Assembly (NCBI GenBank): GCA_018873245.2
Contig: JAEMBT020000001.1
Coordinates: 17,858,220 to 17,922,219, forward strand
Source of the DNA: Archegozetes longisetosus
Lineage: Eukaryota > Arthropoda > Arachnida > Sarcoptiformes > Trhypochthoniidae
Direction of reading: 5' to 3'
Length of the DNA: 64,000 nt
The notes under the pieces were generated by a model, which saw nothing but the letters and a program-made list of their open reading frames with translations, was not told where the DNA came from and ran no database searches. Position numbers and translations under genes: made by a program. This document shows positions 36,648 through 47,515 of the stretch, piece by piece (the first letter of the stretch is position 1; each line of letters begins with the position of its first letter).

Positions 36648-37301
36648 ATGGCTAAATCAGTAAATTATAACTTTTCATCAAAATGGTTTCATCCTGATCA
36701 ACCTCATTGGCAAAATTTAATAAATGAATATAAAGGAAAGAGAATAAATGCTCTTGAAATAGGAGTCTTTGAAGGAAGAGCAACTGTTTGGATGTTAGAA
36801 AATTTATTTGATAATCCAGAATCTAAATTAGTAGCTGTAGATACATTTGAAGGAAGTTTGGAACATTTAAACAACAATTGTCTTGTTGGTTTGTATGAAA
36901 GATTTCTTGCTAATATTAAAATAAGTGGTAAAGAAAATCAAGTGCAAGTCATGAAAGATACATCGTATAATTCTTTAATTAAACTCAATTATAATAAAGA
37001 TATACAGTTCAACTTTATATACGTTGACGGATCTCATTGCGCTGATGATGTTTTAGGCGATTTAGTTTTGGCTTGGCCTCTTTTATGCGAAAATGGTATC
37101 ATGATTTTAGATGATTATGCTTTGGATCAGTATGAAGAAGAATACAATAAGCCTAAACTTGCTATTGATTCATTTCTTGCTTGTCATCAGTTTGAAATTG
37201 AAGTCCTTGAAAAAAATTATCAAGTTGCGATACGTAAAGTGAAAAAAGAAAGAATAATAACTATAAATGAAAGCTCTACACACTGGAAACAATGGATCTA
37301 A
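36648..37301 (+). CDS. Class I SAM-dependent methyltransferase, intronless, copy A (217 aa)
   Basis: A single ORF with a Rossmann methyltransferase layout: motif I NALEIGVFEGRAT (residues 34-46), an acidic end of strand 2 LVAVDTFEG (61-69), VDGSH at 126-130 after FNFIY, and CENGIMILDDY (147-157). This is the arrangement of the Methyltransf_24-like family, frequent in bacteria. The acceptor substrate cannot be deduced. It has no introns although host genes around it are intron-rich, it is one of two copies in a transposon-rich cassette, and its start lies 116 bp after a transposon TIR. A TATA-like tttatatgg sits about 66 bp upstream of the ATG (36574) and AATAAA at 37394-37399. Bacterial origin is inference. 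The C-terminus (KQWI) was created by a deletion relative to copy B. Confidence 0.8.
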   Translation: MAKSVNYNFSSKWFHPDQPHWQNLINEYKGKRINALEIGVFEGRATVWMLENLFDNPESKLVAVDTFEGSLEHLNNNCLVGLYERFLANIKISGKENQVQVMKDTSYNSLIKLNYNKDIQFNFIYVDGSHCADDVLGDLVLAWPLLCENGIMILDDYALDQYEEEYNKPKLAIDSFLACHQFEIEVLEKNYQVAIRKVKKERIITINESSTHWKQWI

Positions 37302-37393
37302 ACATTATTAAGTTGTTCATCAACTGTTATTAAGTCCTCTGATTAATAATAATGTAACGATTCACTCTTTTACGTTGAACCATGTATAGGGAA

Positions 37394-37399
37394 AATAAA
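37394..37399 (+). terminator. Polyadenylation signal of methyltransferase copy A
   Basis: AATAAA 93 bp after the stop codon, in a context (gaaaataaaaatttattaac) conserved in copy B. A eukaryotic polyA signal would fit a domesticated transferred gene. Confidence 0.45.
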
Positions 37400-38409
37400 A
37401 ATTTATTAACTCTCATATTTGTCAGTTCTTAATTGAAATATCAAACTTTAAATCTCAAATATAAAATTATAAAAAGTGAAGGCTATGGGTTGAGCGAAAC
37501 CTAAAAAATACGTGTTAGAGTTTACTTTTCAGGGTCCGCCTCTGGAGCTCACTTTTAGGGGTTCTCGAGCTCGGTAAATTCATTTCCTGATGCCCGAGCT
37601 CGATAACCTGTGACGTTCCCGAGAAAATCGCATCTTTACATTTCACTCTCGCTAGATTGCAGAACGTGCTTTCTTGTCATTAGAAATAATAGAAAGCAGC
37701 TGTAAAAAGTTTATATCAACGAGCAATTCCTTATAAAACTCGTTATTATTTCTTTTGTTTTCTAACAGTGCGGAATTATTTATAGTGCTTTTTTCATTCT
37801 GCGATATTTTTTGCAGTATTTAAACTTTTGAAGTACAGGTTATAAAATATTTTTCATCCGATTCGGATAGTATTTTGGATCTGCAGGCTGCTTAGAATAA
37901 AATGCTCTGCTTAATGGAATAGTTTCAAAACAGGTTTTATATTTTCCAGAGTTTGATCGTAATATTACACACAAGTTTTTACTTACAATAAAACTTTAAA
38001 ATATTATTTTCACTGATAGTAATAATTTGAATCAAATTATTAATTATATATGCTTTTATGTAATTCAATGCATTAAAGAAATATGTACCTTGAAGATATA
38101 ATCATTAAGAAGCGGTTCTTAAAGCTTAATCAAATCATACTGAAACTACAACAATATAAAGATAACTGATGTAAATATGATTTCTTCATCATCATCAAGT
38201 GATCCATGAGCAAAGATGATAATAAAATCGTGTTTATATTGGTTTTGTTTGTATTGTTCTAGAGTTTCAGGATGATTTTATTAAGCTTCAAGAATGGCAT
38301 CTTCATCTAAAATAGTGACATTGATGGTGATAGTGATGGCAGCAGTGTACATCTAAAGACTATTTGAAAAGAATCTCAAAATCTGCGATTGCAGATACGC
38401 AAATTGTAC

Positions 38410-39053
38410 CTACAATAATCATATAGGAATTATTCCTGACTAGGAATTTTCATTCAGGGGTTTACTGCAGCCTGCAGATCAAAAATGCGACCAAGTTCGC
38501 CATAAAGGTAAGCCGATTTAGTGTTTGGTCTCGCATTTCTGCTTGGTCTGAATTGCATGGCATTCGGTTGTTTAGTTTTAATCAGCGCTACCAAACCGAG
38601 GATAAAGCCGTAAATTTTTGCATGCGTTACGGTCTAATATCTTCCGAGAATATAATTTCAAATGTAAACTGCTCTGCTTACGAATAACCAATGAGGAAAG
38701 AAAATCACAATCATAAATTAGGCTGGCGAATGCCTTGCAGTAAAAAGCGTAAATGTAGTACTTGTAACAACTGCCGTTGGAGTCTAAGATGTCCATTTGT
38801 TTACCGGCAAACCATTAACCCTTTGAATTTGATTTTGTTCAATCAATCTCATCTGACTTTTCGCTAAGTTCTTCAAGTCTTGTACTGTTTAGCGTCCAGT
38901 TTTTCTTCAGGACAACTTTAGAGCAACTTGTGATCTCTAAGATGACTCTTATCGATTGGTTTAATATTGCCCGAAAGTTGCTAAAAATTTTAGAGACGAT
39001 TCACCAATCATTGGGGTACTTGATAATCCGTAGAAATCGATGAGAGCCATATA
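38410..39053. other. Unrecognised segment
   Basis: Moderate GC. One frame near 38,725-38,805 reads MPCSKKRKCSTCNNCRWSLR, a cysteine-rich pattern possibly from a transposon zinc finger, but the frame is short and broken. Nothing else recognised. Confidence 0.4.
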
Positions 39054-40093
39054 CAGTTGGTTCCACCACCATCCAAGGCTATTTAGACGCTTGTAGTTTC
39101 TCAATCCCTTAACCGATTTTAGTCATCTCGGTCTCATTTTAAAGTTTATATAATCCGATTTTAAATGCAAAAGAGAGCATAGCAAAATTCGAAAAAATAA
39201 CAGTTATAAACATTTATTTGAAAACTACATGTATTACAAGTAATTACTAGAGATTAATCACTAGAATCTGGCAAAAAATTCATGTTATGACTAATAATTA
39301 TGAAAATTATGTATTTTAGAAATATCAAATAGTAATAAATAATTATATGAATTTAGTATTTTGTATGACGACCCTCTGCTTGTCGAACGGCTTCCAAACG
39401 TTTCGGCATTGAATTACACAAATTGATGAAAAACTGCCGAAACGACTCGTCGCGCAACTTTTCATAGGCAGCCGTCAGGGCAGACAAGAGGTCATCGCAT
39501 GTGGTTATCACCGGGCGCTTGTTACGAACCAGTGACTTTATCATTGAACCGACGTTTTCACAATTATTGAGATCAGGCGATAAGCTATAAATAAATTCAA
39601 AATTAGATAAATAAAATTTAACTTAATTATAAAACATTCGGCGGGTGAGGAATTACAAAATCCTCGACTTCGCCGATATTTTCGCGAATCCATTGCTTCA
39701 CGTGTTGTCCCTCTCCTCGACGGTAAACACCGTTTATCACAAATTAATCTCAATTTGTTTAAACAATAATCAAATTTGATGTTTACTTTGAATCGAATTT
39801 AAACACAAACCAAAACACAAACGCAAACGATCGAACCAAATTTTGACACAAATAACGTCAACAAATTTGGCAATTGTGGACAAATTGGCCAAATTGGATA
39901 CAACGTTATGTTCAACGTACATTTTACTTAATCGTCTATAACTTTTTTATTTCAATGAATTTTACCATGGTCTCTTTTGCATTCAAAATCGGATTATATA
40001 AGCTTTAAAACGAGACCGAGATGTTCGAAATCGGTCAAGAGACTGAGAAATGGCAAACGATTGAATTGCATTGGATAGTGGTGGAACAAACTG
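39054..40093 (-). mobile_element. Tc1-like element with about 130-bp TIRs, decayed transposase
   Basis: Termini cagttggttccaccacc at left and the inverse of cagtttgttccaccact at right, each next to TA (39052-39053, 40094-40095). The inverted arms extend inward about 130 bp (shared aaaatcggattatataa). On the minus strand the remnant reads HVKQWIRENIGEVEDFVIPH, then a stop-containing stretch, then LSPDLNNCENVGSMIKSLVR, ending NSMPKRLEAVRQAEGRHTKY at 39353. This is the well-known C-terminal third of Tc1 transposases (SPDLNPIENxW ... SMPRRLxAVxxAxGxHTKY). The N-terminal two thirds are gone. Confidence 0.8.
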
Positions 40094-40314
40094 TATATCA
40101 ACGCAAGATTAATCATGGACGACAATCGGATGCATAAAATCACGTTTTCTATTGATTTTTATCAGCAGAAACCGTGTGCTGTCACCTAGCGGAAGGGCGA
40201 CTTTCTCGGGAACGCCATAGATTATCGAACTCGTGATGTCGAGAAATGAATTTACTGACCTCGAGAACCCCTAAAAGTGACCTCCAGAGGTGGGCCCCGT
40301 AAGGTAAACTCTAA

Positions 40315-41260
40315 TCATGATTTGTTCAGTTTGATTAATGCTTCATCCTTCAGCTTCAGTAATAGAGAAGTGAAAGTACTAGCCCGTATGATAGTACGTG
40401 TCTTAAAAAACCTTAGAATTAGACCATGAATCTCCATCGTTAGTAAGCTTGTAATAAGAAACATCAGAAAAACGCTAGTTTTTCATTAAAAACTCATCAA
40501 AGTACCCAATATTGACAAAAGTGATGTTCCCATAGACCTAATGTTAATAAAGCTAGTCCGTAAGAGCTAGTACGAAAGTATGAGTTTCAAATTTAATAAT
40601 TTTCCCCCCAATCTATATCCTCAATCATCCATTTACTTGTCACAACGTTTAACCCATTCTAACTATCGAAAACGCCTAGTTTTCGCCCATTTTCTTAAAT
40701 GATTTCCCACATACGTAATGTTAAAAAAGCTGGCTCTTACGAGTACCTAGACTTCATCAATTTCTTCGGTTCTAAAATATTAAACTTCAATTTCTAGACA
40801 ACAAATTCAGCATTTACGCTAATCAGATCATTAAAATATTTAATTTCACGTCAACTTTACGTATAAAAGACTGGCCCGTACGAACTCATACTTTTTTAAC
40901 ACACTATTTCTTATCGAGAATGGTGCTAGTCCAACACCTTAAAATACAACGTTACGTTTAGTTAACAAGTATCACCTACAACTTCTTTGTTTAACGCTTA
41001 AGTCTACATTATCGATTTGTTATTTAAGAATTGTTTTTCTAGAAATACAGTAAAAGCATCAAAATATATTGTTTTCTATTCTTATCAAGAGTAACTGCTG
41101 CCTGTTTCTCAAACCAATTGCATTAATGCTAATATTGAAGAGCTGAAGCTTTGTAATGTCAACTAAATTCACACTGTTAAGATCAGTCGATCATTTTATG
41201 CATCATCTGAACACATTTAAAATGCTGAAATAAAAACCCAAAAATAAGAAAGTCTAAACC
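40315..41260. other. Unrecognised AT-rich stretch with internal diverged repeats
   Basis: Two or three roughly 190-bp degenerate copies containing cgctagtttt/cgcctagtttt, cctaatgttaataaagct and taagagctagtac/cttacgagtacc words (about 40370-40760). No coding sequence supported. Confidence 0.4.
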
Positions 41261-41264
41261 GTGT

Positions 41265-41630
41265 GTGATATTTTTCATTTTCATTTTCTCTGTATGTTAC
41301 GGTAAGTCTATAAACAAATTCATTCGTACTTTAACTAATACGGTTACTGTAGGCATGACTATGGCTGCAGATTCACCGTGTGGAGATTGGAAGGCATATA
41401 AAGGTGAGAAATGTTTCAAGGTTTTAGACAAATATGGAAATGAAAATAGTGCTGAAAAAAACTTGCAATCAGGAGGAGAACGGTGCGACTTTGGTAATCA
41501 TTCGTTCAAAGGATGAACAGGAATTCTTGTCCAGTCTCTTGCTCAAAACGTTATATATAACGTTTGGATTGGAATAAGGTATACTAGTAATAAGTTTAAA
41601 TGGGTCAGTGATTCAGCTATACAGCTATTT
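41265..41630 (+). pseudogene. C-type lectin-like gene fragment, frameshifted and truncated
   Basis: A hydrophobic leader (IFFIFIFSVCYG) precedes a possible 51-bp intron (41302-41352), then MTMAADSPCGDWKAYKGEKC, with W-x-x-Y-x-GEKCFKV typical of the start of a C-type lectin domain. After a seven-A run (41455-41461) the match continues one frame off (TCNQEENGATLVIIRSKDEQ EFLSSLL), then after about 41550 in a third frame (NVWIGIRY, KFKWVSDSAI). It stops where cassette B begins (about 41630), before the conserved WND and final cysteines. No ATG starts the leader in this exon. Called a pseudogene because of two frameshifts plus truncation. Confidence 0.65.
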
Positions 41631-43047
41631 CATTGTAAACTCATAACGGATAAAATAAATATATATTGGTCTCAACTTGCTAAAACATACCGCTTGGACG
41701 ATAGAGGTCAAAGCCTATAGCTGATTCTTTAACAGATATCTGAGATGTAGGGGTCATTTCATATTAAATCACTCATCCTGAATCGATATACTAAAGTTTA
41801 ATTTCAGTACTTTGAAAAGATGCTTAGATAAAGGAGTTTTAATATTTTTTATGAAAGATTAATATACTTATGTATTCATTTATTCAAATTTAAATTGCAA
41901 CCTAAGGGGAAGGGGCAGGACCAACACCCATCTATGGTCTTGTGACCCGGGCTGGGTCTACCCAGCCAGGTGGGTCATATCCTCATAAGAGGGTATGGCT
42001 ACCACTACTCTACCTAGAAGGGGAGTGACACCACCTAGTTCCGATGCCCCAGTGCTCGGGTCCCGTTCCCAAGAGGTTCAATGTTTTATTTCGAGGCAAG
42101 GCAGAGTGGCTATTCGCCGAAAGGCCGTCATTCTGTGAACAGGGCTATCCTCTGAACAGTTGCTGCCTTGTCTACATTTTAGTACTTTAAATCGGTTATT
42201 TTACTTTTTCATAATCTTTTATATTGTTTTATCAAATATGGTATGCTATTTATTTCGCATCCAGTATTTATAGTATCTTGAGTAAATGTTTTTTGTACTA
42301 ATAACCGTAAAAATATACATTTTATATTTTAGTGTTTATGCCATCTAGTGGTTAAAAGGATGCACACGCTAGGAAGAAATACTATATATTCTTTTCTATT
42401 CAATTAGATCTATCAAATGATATAGGTGGGCAGTGGCGCAAAGGGTCAAAATCGCTATGATTTGGGCATTCTCCTTTATTTTTATGAAAATGAATTCATT
42501 CAATAAAACAAATTCAGATTCTGTTAATACAAATAATGAAATTAATTTGGATAAAAATGAAAGATTTCGAGATTCTGTTAACATGACACCAGTGATGTGG
42601 AATAGTTTCTAATAGGAAAAAGGTAAAAATCCTGAAACGACTAAGGAAAATTTACAAACAAACGGATCTAAAAGTTAACGAAATTAATTCTATTCAAGCT
42701 CATTATAACATTATAAAGACCCAAAATTATATAAAAAGAATAGAGCTTGAGAAGGTAAGTAGGACAAACTGAAGAAAAGGGGGAAAATAATGAGCAAATT
42801 GATTCCACTAATGTAGAAACTCTAATAAATAAAAAGAGTAAAGGTAGCAGTAGCTATCCTTATAAAATGAAAGAAATTACAGATAAATACATTGATAAAT
42901 TAATAAGATAATTAGGTTTCACATAAATGAGCGAAATTCTAGAATACTAGAATGCTAGAAGCTAATAAAATAAAAAGTAGAGCACTTGATGAGATTCGTG
43001 AAGCGTGACACGTATCTTTCTTTACACCTGTCGAAAATATAGTGATA

Positions 43048-44721
43048 ACATAGTTTTCAAACGACCTTCATTTTATGCACACCTGCGGATTAAATGACTA
43101 GAGTTTTAAAATTCCATTTAAATAAAAAAAATAGTTTATTTCAATTTAATTTCGGTTGATTGAAGTTTGAGTTAAATTTCTTTTAATAAAATTTAAAAAA
43201 GTAATTAAAAAATAACTGAGGAGAAAACCAGTATAGTGAACTTGTATTTTGAAGTAAAACTGATTAAGAAGTAGAAAATAAACATAAACATGTGAAAAAT
43301 AAGCTTGTTTTAGAATATTCGTGAAAAATGGCTCCAAATAAACAGTCAGTTCTAAATAACGTAAACAGTTTACTGAAACATGGTTCTGCTGCAAATTCAC
43401 AGAAAATATTTGTAAAATGTTTGTTATCACTACTGGAAATATTGAAAATGTGGAAATTTGTTCAAAGATTGGTAAAGCAAAAAGTATAATTAAGATGGGA
43501 CTTAAAACTAATATTGGAAGGAATCAGTTCGAAATATTTTGAATAAAGAACTCAAGTTATTTCCGTACAAAGTTCAAATCGTACTGAAAATTCTTGAAAG
43601 CTCCATTTGTAGGCAAAAAATGTTAGCGAAACATGAAATTAATTCGGAATTACTGAAAAATATTTTGCTAACCAACGAATCCCACATTTATTTAGACGGA
43701 TACTGCAGCAAACAAAGTGTGAACATTTGGGGTTTAGATAAGCCTGAAAATTTTACTCATATATTGGCTCATCCTCAATATGTCACTGTTTGGTGTGCAA
43801 TTTCGGTTCAAGCACGGAAGTTCAATTCGTCCATAATTTTGAAAATTCTAATCATAGAATTACTGTCAATCTATTTAATTATCGAAATATGGTTGAAATT
43901 TGTTTTGTATCAAAATTTCGAGATTTAAAATGTTTATGTGAGAGACGACTAAATTTTTAATTAATAAATGATTTAGTGATGTATAGCTTAAGACTAAGAA
44001 TAAGACTAAGCAAAATAAGATATATTAAAATCGTTTGGCTTAAGACTAAGACAGTCAGAAGTTTAGATACAAATATGGTCATTTAATCCATTAGAAATGA
44101 TTCATTGTTTGAAGTTTTCAATTATAAAACCATTTGTAAATCATTAGATAAACAATTGCACTCCTATTGCAATACATTTTAATAGTGAATGTCTTTGCTC
44201 TTAGTTTTGTTTTGTTAGTCTGTTGATCATTTTATGAAAAATATTAGATAATAAAAAATTCCAAAATGTTATAATATATGCTATAAAGAGATAACTAACA
44301 CAAGTAGTAAGGCTAAGACTAAGCTAAACTAAAATTTTGGCATTAAGACTAAGACTAAGACAAGACAAACTAAAATTCTCTAAGCTATACAACACTAAAA
44401 TGATTTGAAGAATTGAACCGAAAAAAAATCTGCTATAAACAATGCGTCAAACTTTTGAAAATTTGAATATTTATTACTTTTCTATTAATGGTATTTATAC
44501 ATTAATGTCTGTGAGAGCGTACATTCGAGTAAGCAGTACAACTCATGTTCATGAAGTGTTAATGAAGTACAATTTATGAGACTACTCTGCCTGTCATACT
44601 ATGAAACTACTATAAAAGGAATACACCTGTTATAAAGTATTCATTATTTAAATGAAATTTTAAAACCCTAGTCATTTAATCCGCAGATGTGCATATAATA
44701 AGAGCCGTTTAAAAGTGAGGT
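43048..44721 (+). mobile_element. Tc1/mariner (IS630)-type transposon, copy B
   Basis: Copy of the 34824-36530 element with the same TA flanks (43046-43047, 44722-44723). One base is missing near 43519 relative to copy A, so the readable transposase frame starts later (43539-43928). The blocks LDGYCSKQSVNIWG and AHPQYVTVWCAIS are unchanged. Not functional. Confidence 0.72.
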
Positions 44722-44838
44722 TACTATTGAACCTTCAATAAGTGTAAGGAAAGATATCTGTCGCTTTATATGGTTTTTTGTTAATTTGAGCGCACTACAG
44801 TTTTAAGATCTTTACTAAATTTATTAATTCTTTAACTT

Positions 44839-45495
44839 ATGGCTAAATCAGTAAATTATAATTTTTCATCAAGATGGTTTAATCCTGATCAACCTCATTG
44901 GCAAAATTTAATAAATGAATATAAAGGAAAGAGAATAAATGCTCTTGAAATAGGAGTCTTTGAAGGAAGAGCAACTGTTTGGATGTTAGAAAATTTATTT
45001 GATAATCCAGAATCTAAATTAGTAGCTGTAGATACATTTGAAGGAAGTTTGGAACTTTTAGACAACAATTATCTTGTTGGTTTGTATGAAAGATTTCTTG
45101 CTAATATTAAAATAAGTGGTAAAGAAAATCAAGTGCAAGTCATGAAAGATACATCGTATAATTCTTTAATTAAACTCAATTATAATAAAGATATACAGTT
45201 CAACTTTATATACGTTGACGGATCTCATTGCGCTGATGATGTTTTAGGCGATTTAGTTTTGGCTTGGCCTCTTTTATGCGAAAATGGTATCATGATTTTG
45301 GATGATTATGCTTGGGATCATTATGAAGAAGAATACAATAAGCCTAAACTTGCTATTGATTCATTTCTTGCTTGTCATCAGTTTGAAATTGAAGTCCTTG
45401 AAAAAAATTATCAAGTTGCGATACGTAAAGTGAAAAAAGAAAGAATAATAACTATAAATGAAAGCCCTACATACTGGAACCAATTTATCAGATAG
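44839..45495 (+). CDS. Class I SAM-dependent methyltransferase, intronless, copy B (218 aa)
   Basis: Paralogue of the 36648-37301 ORF with the same motif I (EIGVFEGRAT), VDTFEG, VDGSH and ILDDY blocks intact. Differences from copy A: K12R, H15N, H73L, N75D, C78Y, L159W, Q161H, S210P, H212Y, K214N, W216F and one extra C-terminal residue; only two silent differences were found (codons 8 and 154). The C-terminus NQFIR is probably ancestral, because copy A's ending is at a deletion junction. AATAAA at 45696-45701. Same caveats on substrate and origin as copy A. Open and complete, so likely functional or only recently idle. Confidence 0.8.
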   Translation: MAKSVNYNFSSRWFNPDQPHWQNLINEYKGKRINALEIGVFEGRATVWMLENLFDNPESKLVAVDTFEGSLELLDNNYLVGLYERFLANIKISGKENQVQVMKDTSYNSLIKLNYNKDIQFNFIYVDGSHCADDVLGDLVLAWPLLCENGIMILDDYAWDHYEEEYNKPKLAIDSFLACHQFEIEVLEKNYQVAIRKVKKERIITINESPTYWNQFIR

Positions 45496-45695
45496 AGAAT
45501 GTAGTATCATTCAACTTTATAAGGCTAGCGGTTAATTTGTTACAGCAAATTTTAACATGAAGTTGCTTACACACAAACATCTATCTAAACATTATTAAGT
45601 TGTTCATCAACTGTTATTAAGTCCTCTGATTAATAATAATGTAACGATTCACTGCTTATAATTACACTCTTTTACGTTGAATCATGTATAAGGAA

Positions 45696-45701
45696 AATAA
45701 A
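45696..45701 (+). terminator. Polyadenylation signal of methyltransferase copy B
   Basis: AATAAA about 200 bp after the stop, in the same context as the copy A signal. Confidence 0.4.
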
Positions 45702-46916
45702 AATTTATTAACTCTCATATTTGTCAATTCTTAATTGAAATATCAAACTTTAAATCTCAAATATAAAATTATAAAAAGTGAAGGCTATTGGTTGAGCGAA
45801 ACCTAAAAAACACCGGTTAGAGTTTACTTTTCAGGGTCCGCCTCTGGAGGTCACTTTTAGGGGTTCTCGAGCTCGGTGAATTCATTTCCTGATGCCCGAG
45901 CTCGATAACCTGTGACGTTCCCGAGAAAATCACATCTTTACATTTCACTCTCGCTAGATTGCAGAACGTGCTTTCTTTTCATTAGAAATCATAAAAAACA
46001 GCTGTAAAAAGTTTATATCAACGAGCAATTCCTTATAAAACTCGTTATTATTTCTTTTGTTTTCTAACAGTGCGGAATTATTTATAGTGCTTTTTTCATT
46101 CTGCGATATTTTTCGCAGTATTTAAACTTTTGAAGTACAGGTTATAAAATATTTTTCATCCGATTCTGATAGTATTTTGGATCTGCAGGCTGCTTAGAAT
46201 AAAATGCTCTGCTTAATGGAATAGTTTCAAAACAGGTTTTATATTTTCCAGAGTTTGATCGTAATATTACACACAAGCTTTAACTTACAATAAAACTTTA
46301 AAATATTATTTTCACTGATAGTAATAATTTGAATCAAATTATTAATTATATATGCTTTTATGTAATTTAATGCATTAAAGAAATATGTACCTTGAAGATA
46401 TAATCATTAAGAAGCGGTTCTTAAAGCTTAATCAAATCATACTGAAACTACAACAATATAAAGATAACTGATGTAAATATGATTTCTTCATCATCATCAA
46501 GTGATCCATGAGCAAAGATGATAATAAAATCGTGTTTATATTGGTTTTGTTTGTATTGTTCTAGAGTTTCAGGATGATTTTATTAAGCTTTAAGAATGGT
46601 ATCTTCATCTAAAATAGTGACATTGATGGTGATAGTGATGGCAGCAGTGTACATCTAAAGACTATTTGAAAAGAATCTCAAAATCTGCGATTGCAGATAC
46701 GCAAATTGTACTAAAAAATTTGACAAAACTGACTTTTGACAATTAATTAATACTTTTGTTACTGGTACATTTACTTATCATAAATATAAAGCATAATATA
46801 TGAGCATAAAAGTATAAAAACTGAACATAATGCTGAATCAAAAAACAAGATTTTTCGAGAATTAAAAAGCATGAAATTCCAAAATTTTAAAATATAATTA
46901 TTTAACTATACCACCG

Positions 46917-47515
46917 GCTATTAAGCAAACGCAAAATATTTCATTATCGAGGCCTTTAGTAAAATTAAAATTTCCCAACAATTATTGGGTCGATTTTAAC
47001 TTTTTCAATGGTAAAAATATTAGAAATATAAGAGTCTCAGAAAGTACTTCCAAATATTTCATTATTTATTTAATCATAACATTAGATTAAGAACATTATT
47101 TAGACACATTTTTCCTTGAATTCTTTTACATATTAATAAAGTATGAGAGTTTTATTTTGATAAAAGTTGTTTCACATACTTGTAATGTAGCTCCATTTTT
47201 GGCAAAATACTCCAAAATTTTATTAGCTTTATAATTTCAGTTGAATCATGACTTTTCTTAACAGTATCTCCAGGAAATTAATTTCTAGCTTTAACTCTTT
47301 TCAAACTTAAACTTAAAGTATCAAAATTTTCGATAAAATTTAAAATTTCAGGATTAGGTTAATTTCTAGAATTATTACTTAAGAGTATCTTTTAAAACTC
47401 TGCTATTTCTAATTCTTTTTACTGTTGAAAAAATTAAAATTGACCCAGTAGTTTGAAAATTTTAATTTTACCAAAGGTCTCGTTCATGAATTATTTTGTG
47501 TTTACTCATTAGCCA
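46917..47515. mobile_element. Foldback/MITE-like element, about 600 bp
   Basis: 46917-47012 and 47423-47515 are imperfect inverted repeats (ggctattaagcaaacgcaaa against inverse ggctaatgagtaaacacaaa, then shared taaaattaaaat and ttttaacttttt-like words). AT-rich interior without coding sequence. The flanks 46712-46916 and 47516-47773 hold nothing recognisable. Confidence 0.5.

Larger units (their letters stand above)
33371..38409. repeat. 5-kb duplicated cassette, copy A
   Basis: Collinear with 41630-46711. Order inside: part of the 33196-34180 element, an unrecognised AT-rich stretch, a Tc/mariner-type element (34824-36530), the methyltransferase ORF (36648-37301), and a GC-richer inverted-repeat end (37514-37631). 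Identity varies along the length: several per cent difference on the left, almost none from about 35.48 to 36.64 kb, about 1-2% on the right. Confidence 0.9.
37514..40314. mobile_element. Long inverted-repeat (foldback-like) element with a nested Tc1 insertion
   Basis: 37514-37631 and 40198-40314 are inverted repeats (about 117 bp; shared words gggttctcgag, aaatgaattta, ttctcgggaacg) and are GC-richer than their flanks. The interior holds the right end of cassette A, an unrecognised segment (38410-39050) and a complete-length Tc1-like element (39054-40093). The left arm also recurs in cassette B (about 45825-45940), but its partner arm does not. Confidence 0.5.
41630..46711. repeat. 5-kb duplicated cassette, copy B
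   Basis: Second copy of 33371-38409, same strand. Left edge: the shared cattgtaa.ctc sequence starts right after lectin codons. Right edge: both copies share gcagatacgcaaattgtac and then diverge. Relative to copy A it lacks the left TIR of the first element, has small indels, and keeps about 90 bp after the methyltransferase stop that copy A has lost. Confidence 0.9.

Noticed and set aside
36648..37301. Methyltransferase ORFs as bacterial contamination
   Set aside because: They are embedded twice in DNA carrying eukaryotic Tc1/mariner elements and a spliced-type lectin fragment on one contiguous window, so simple contamination is unlikely, although chimeric assembly cannot be excluded without reads.
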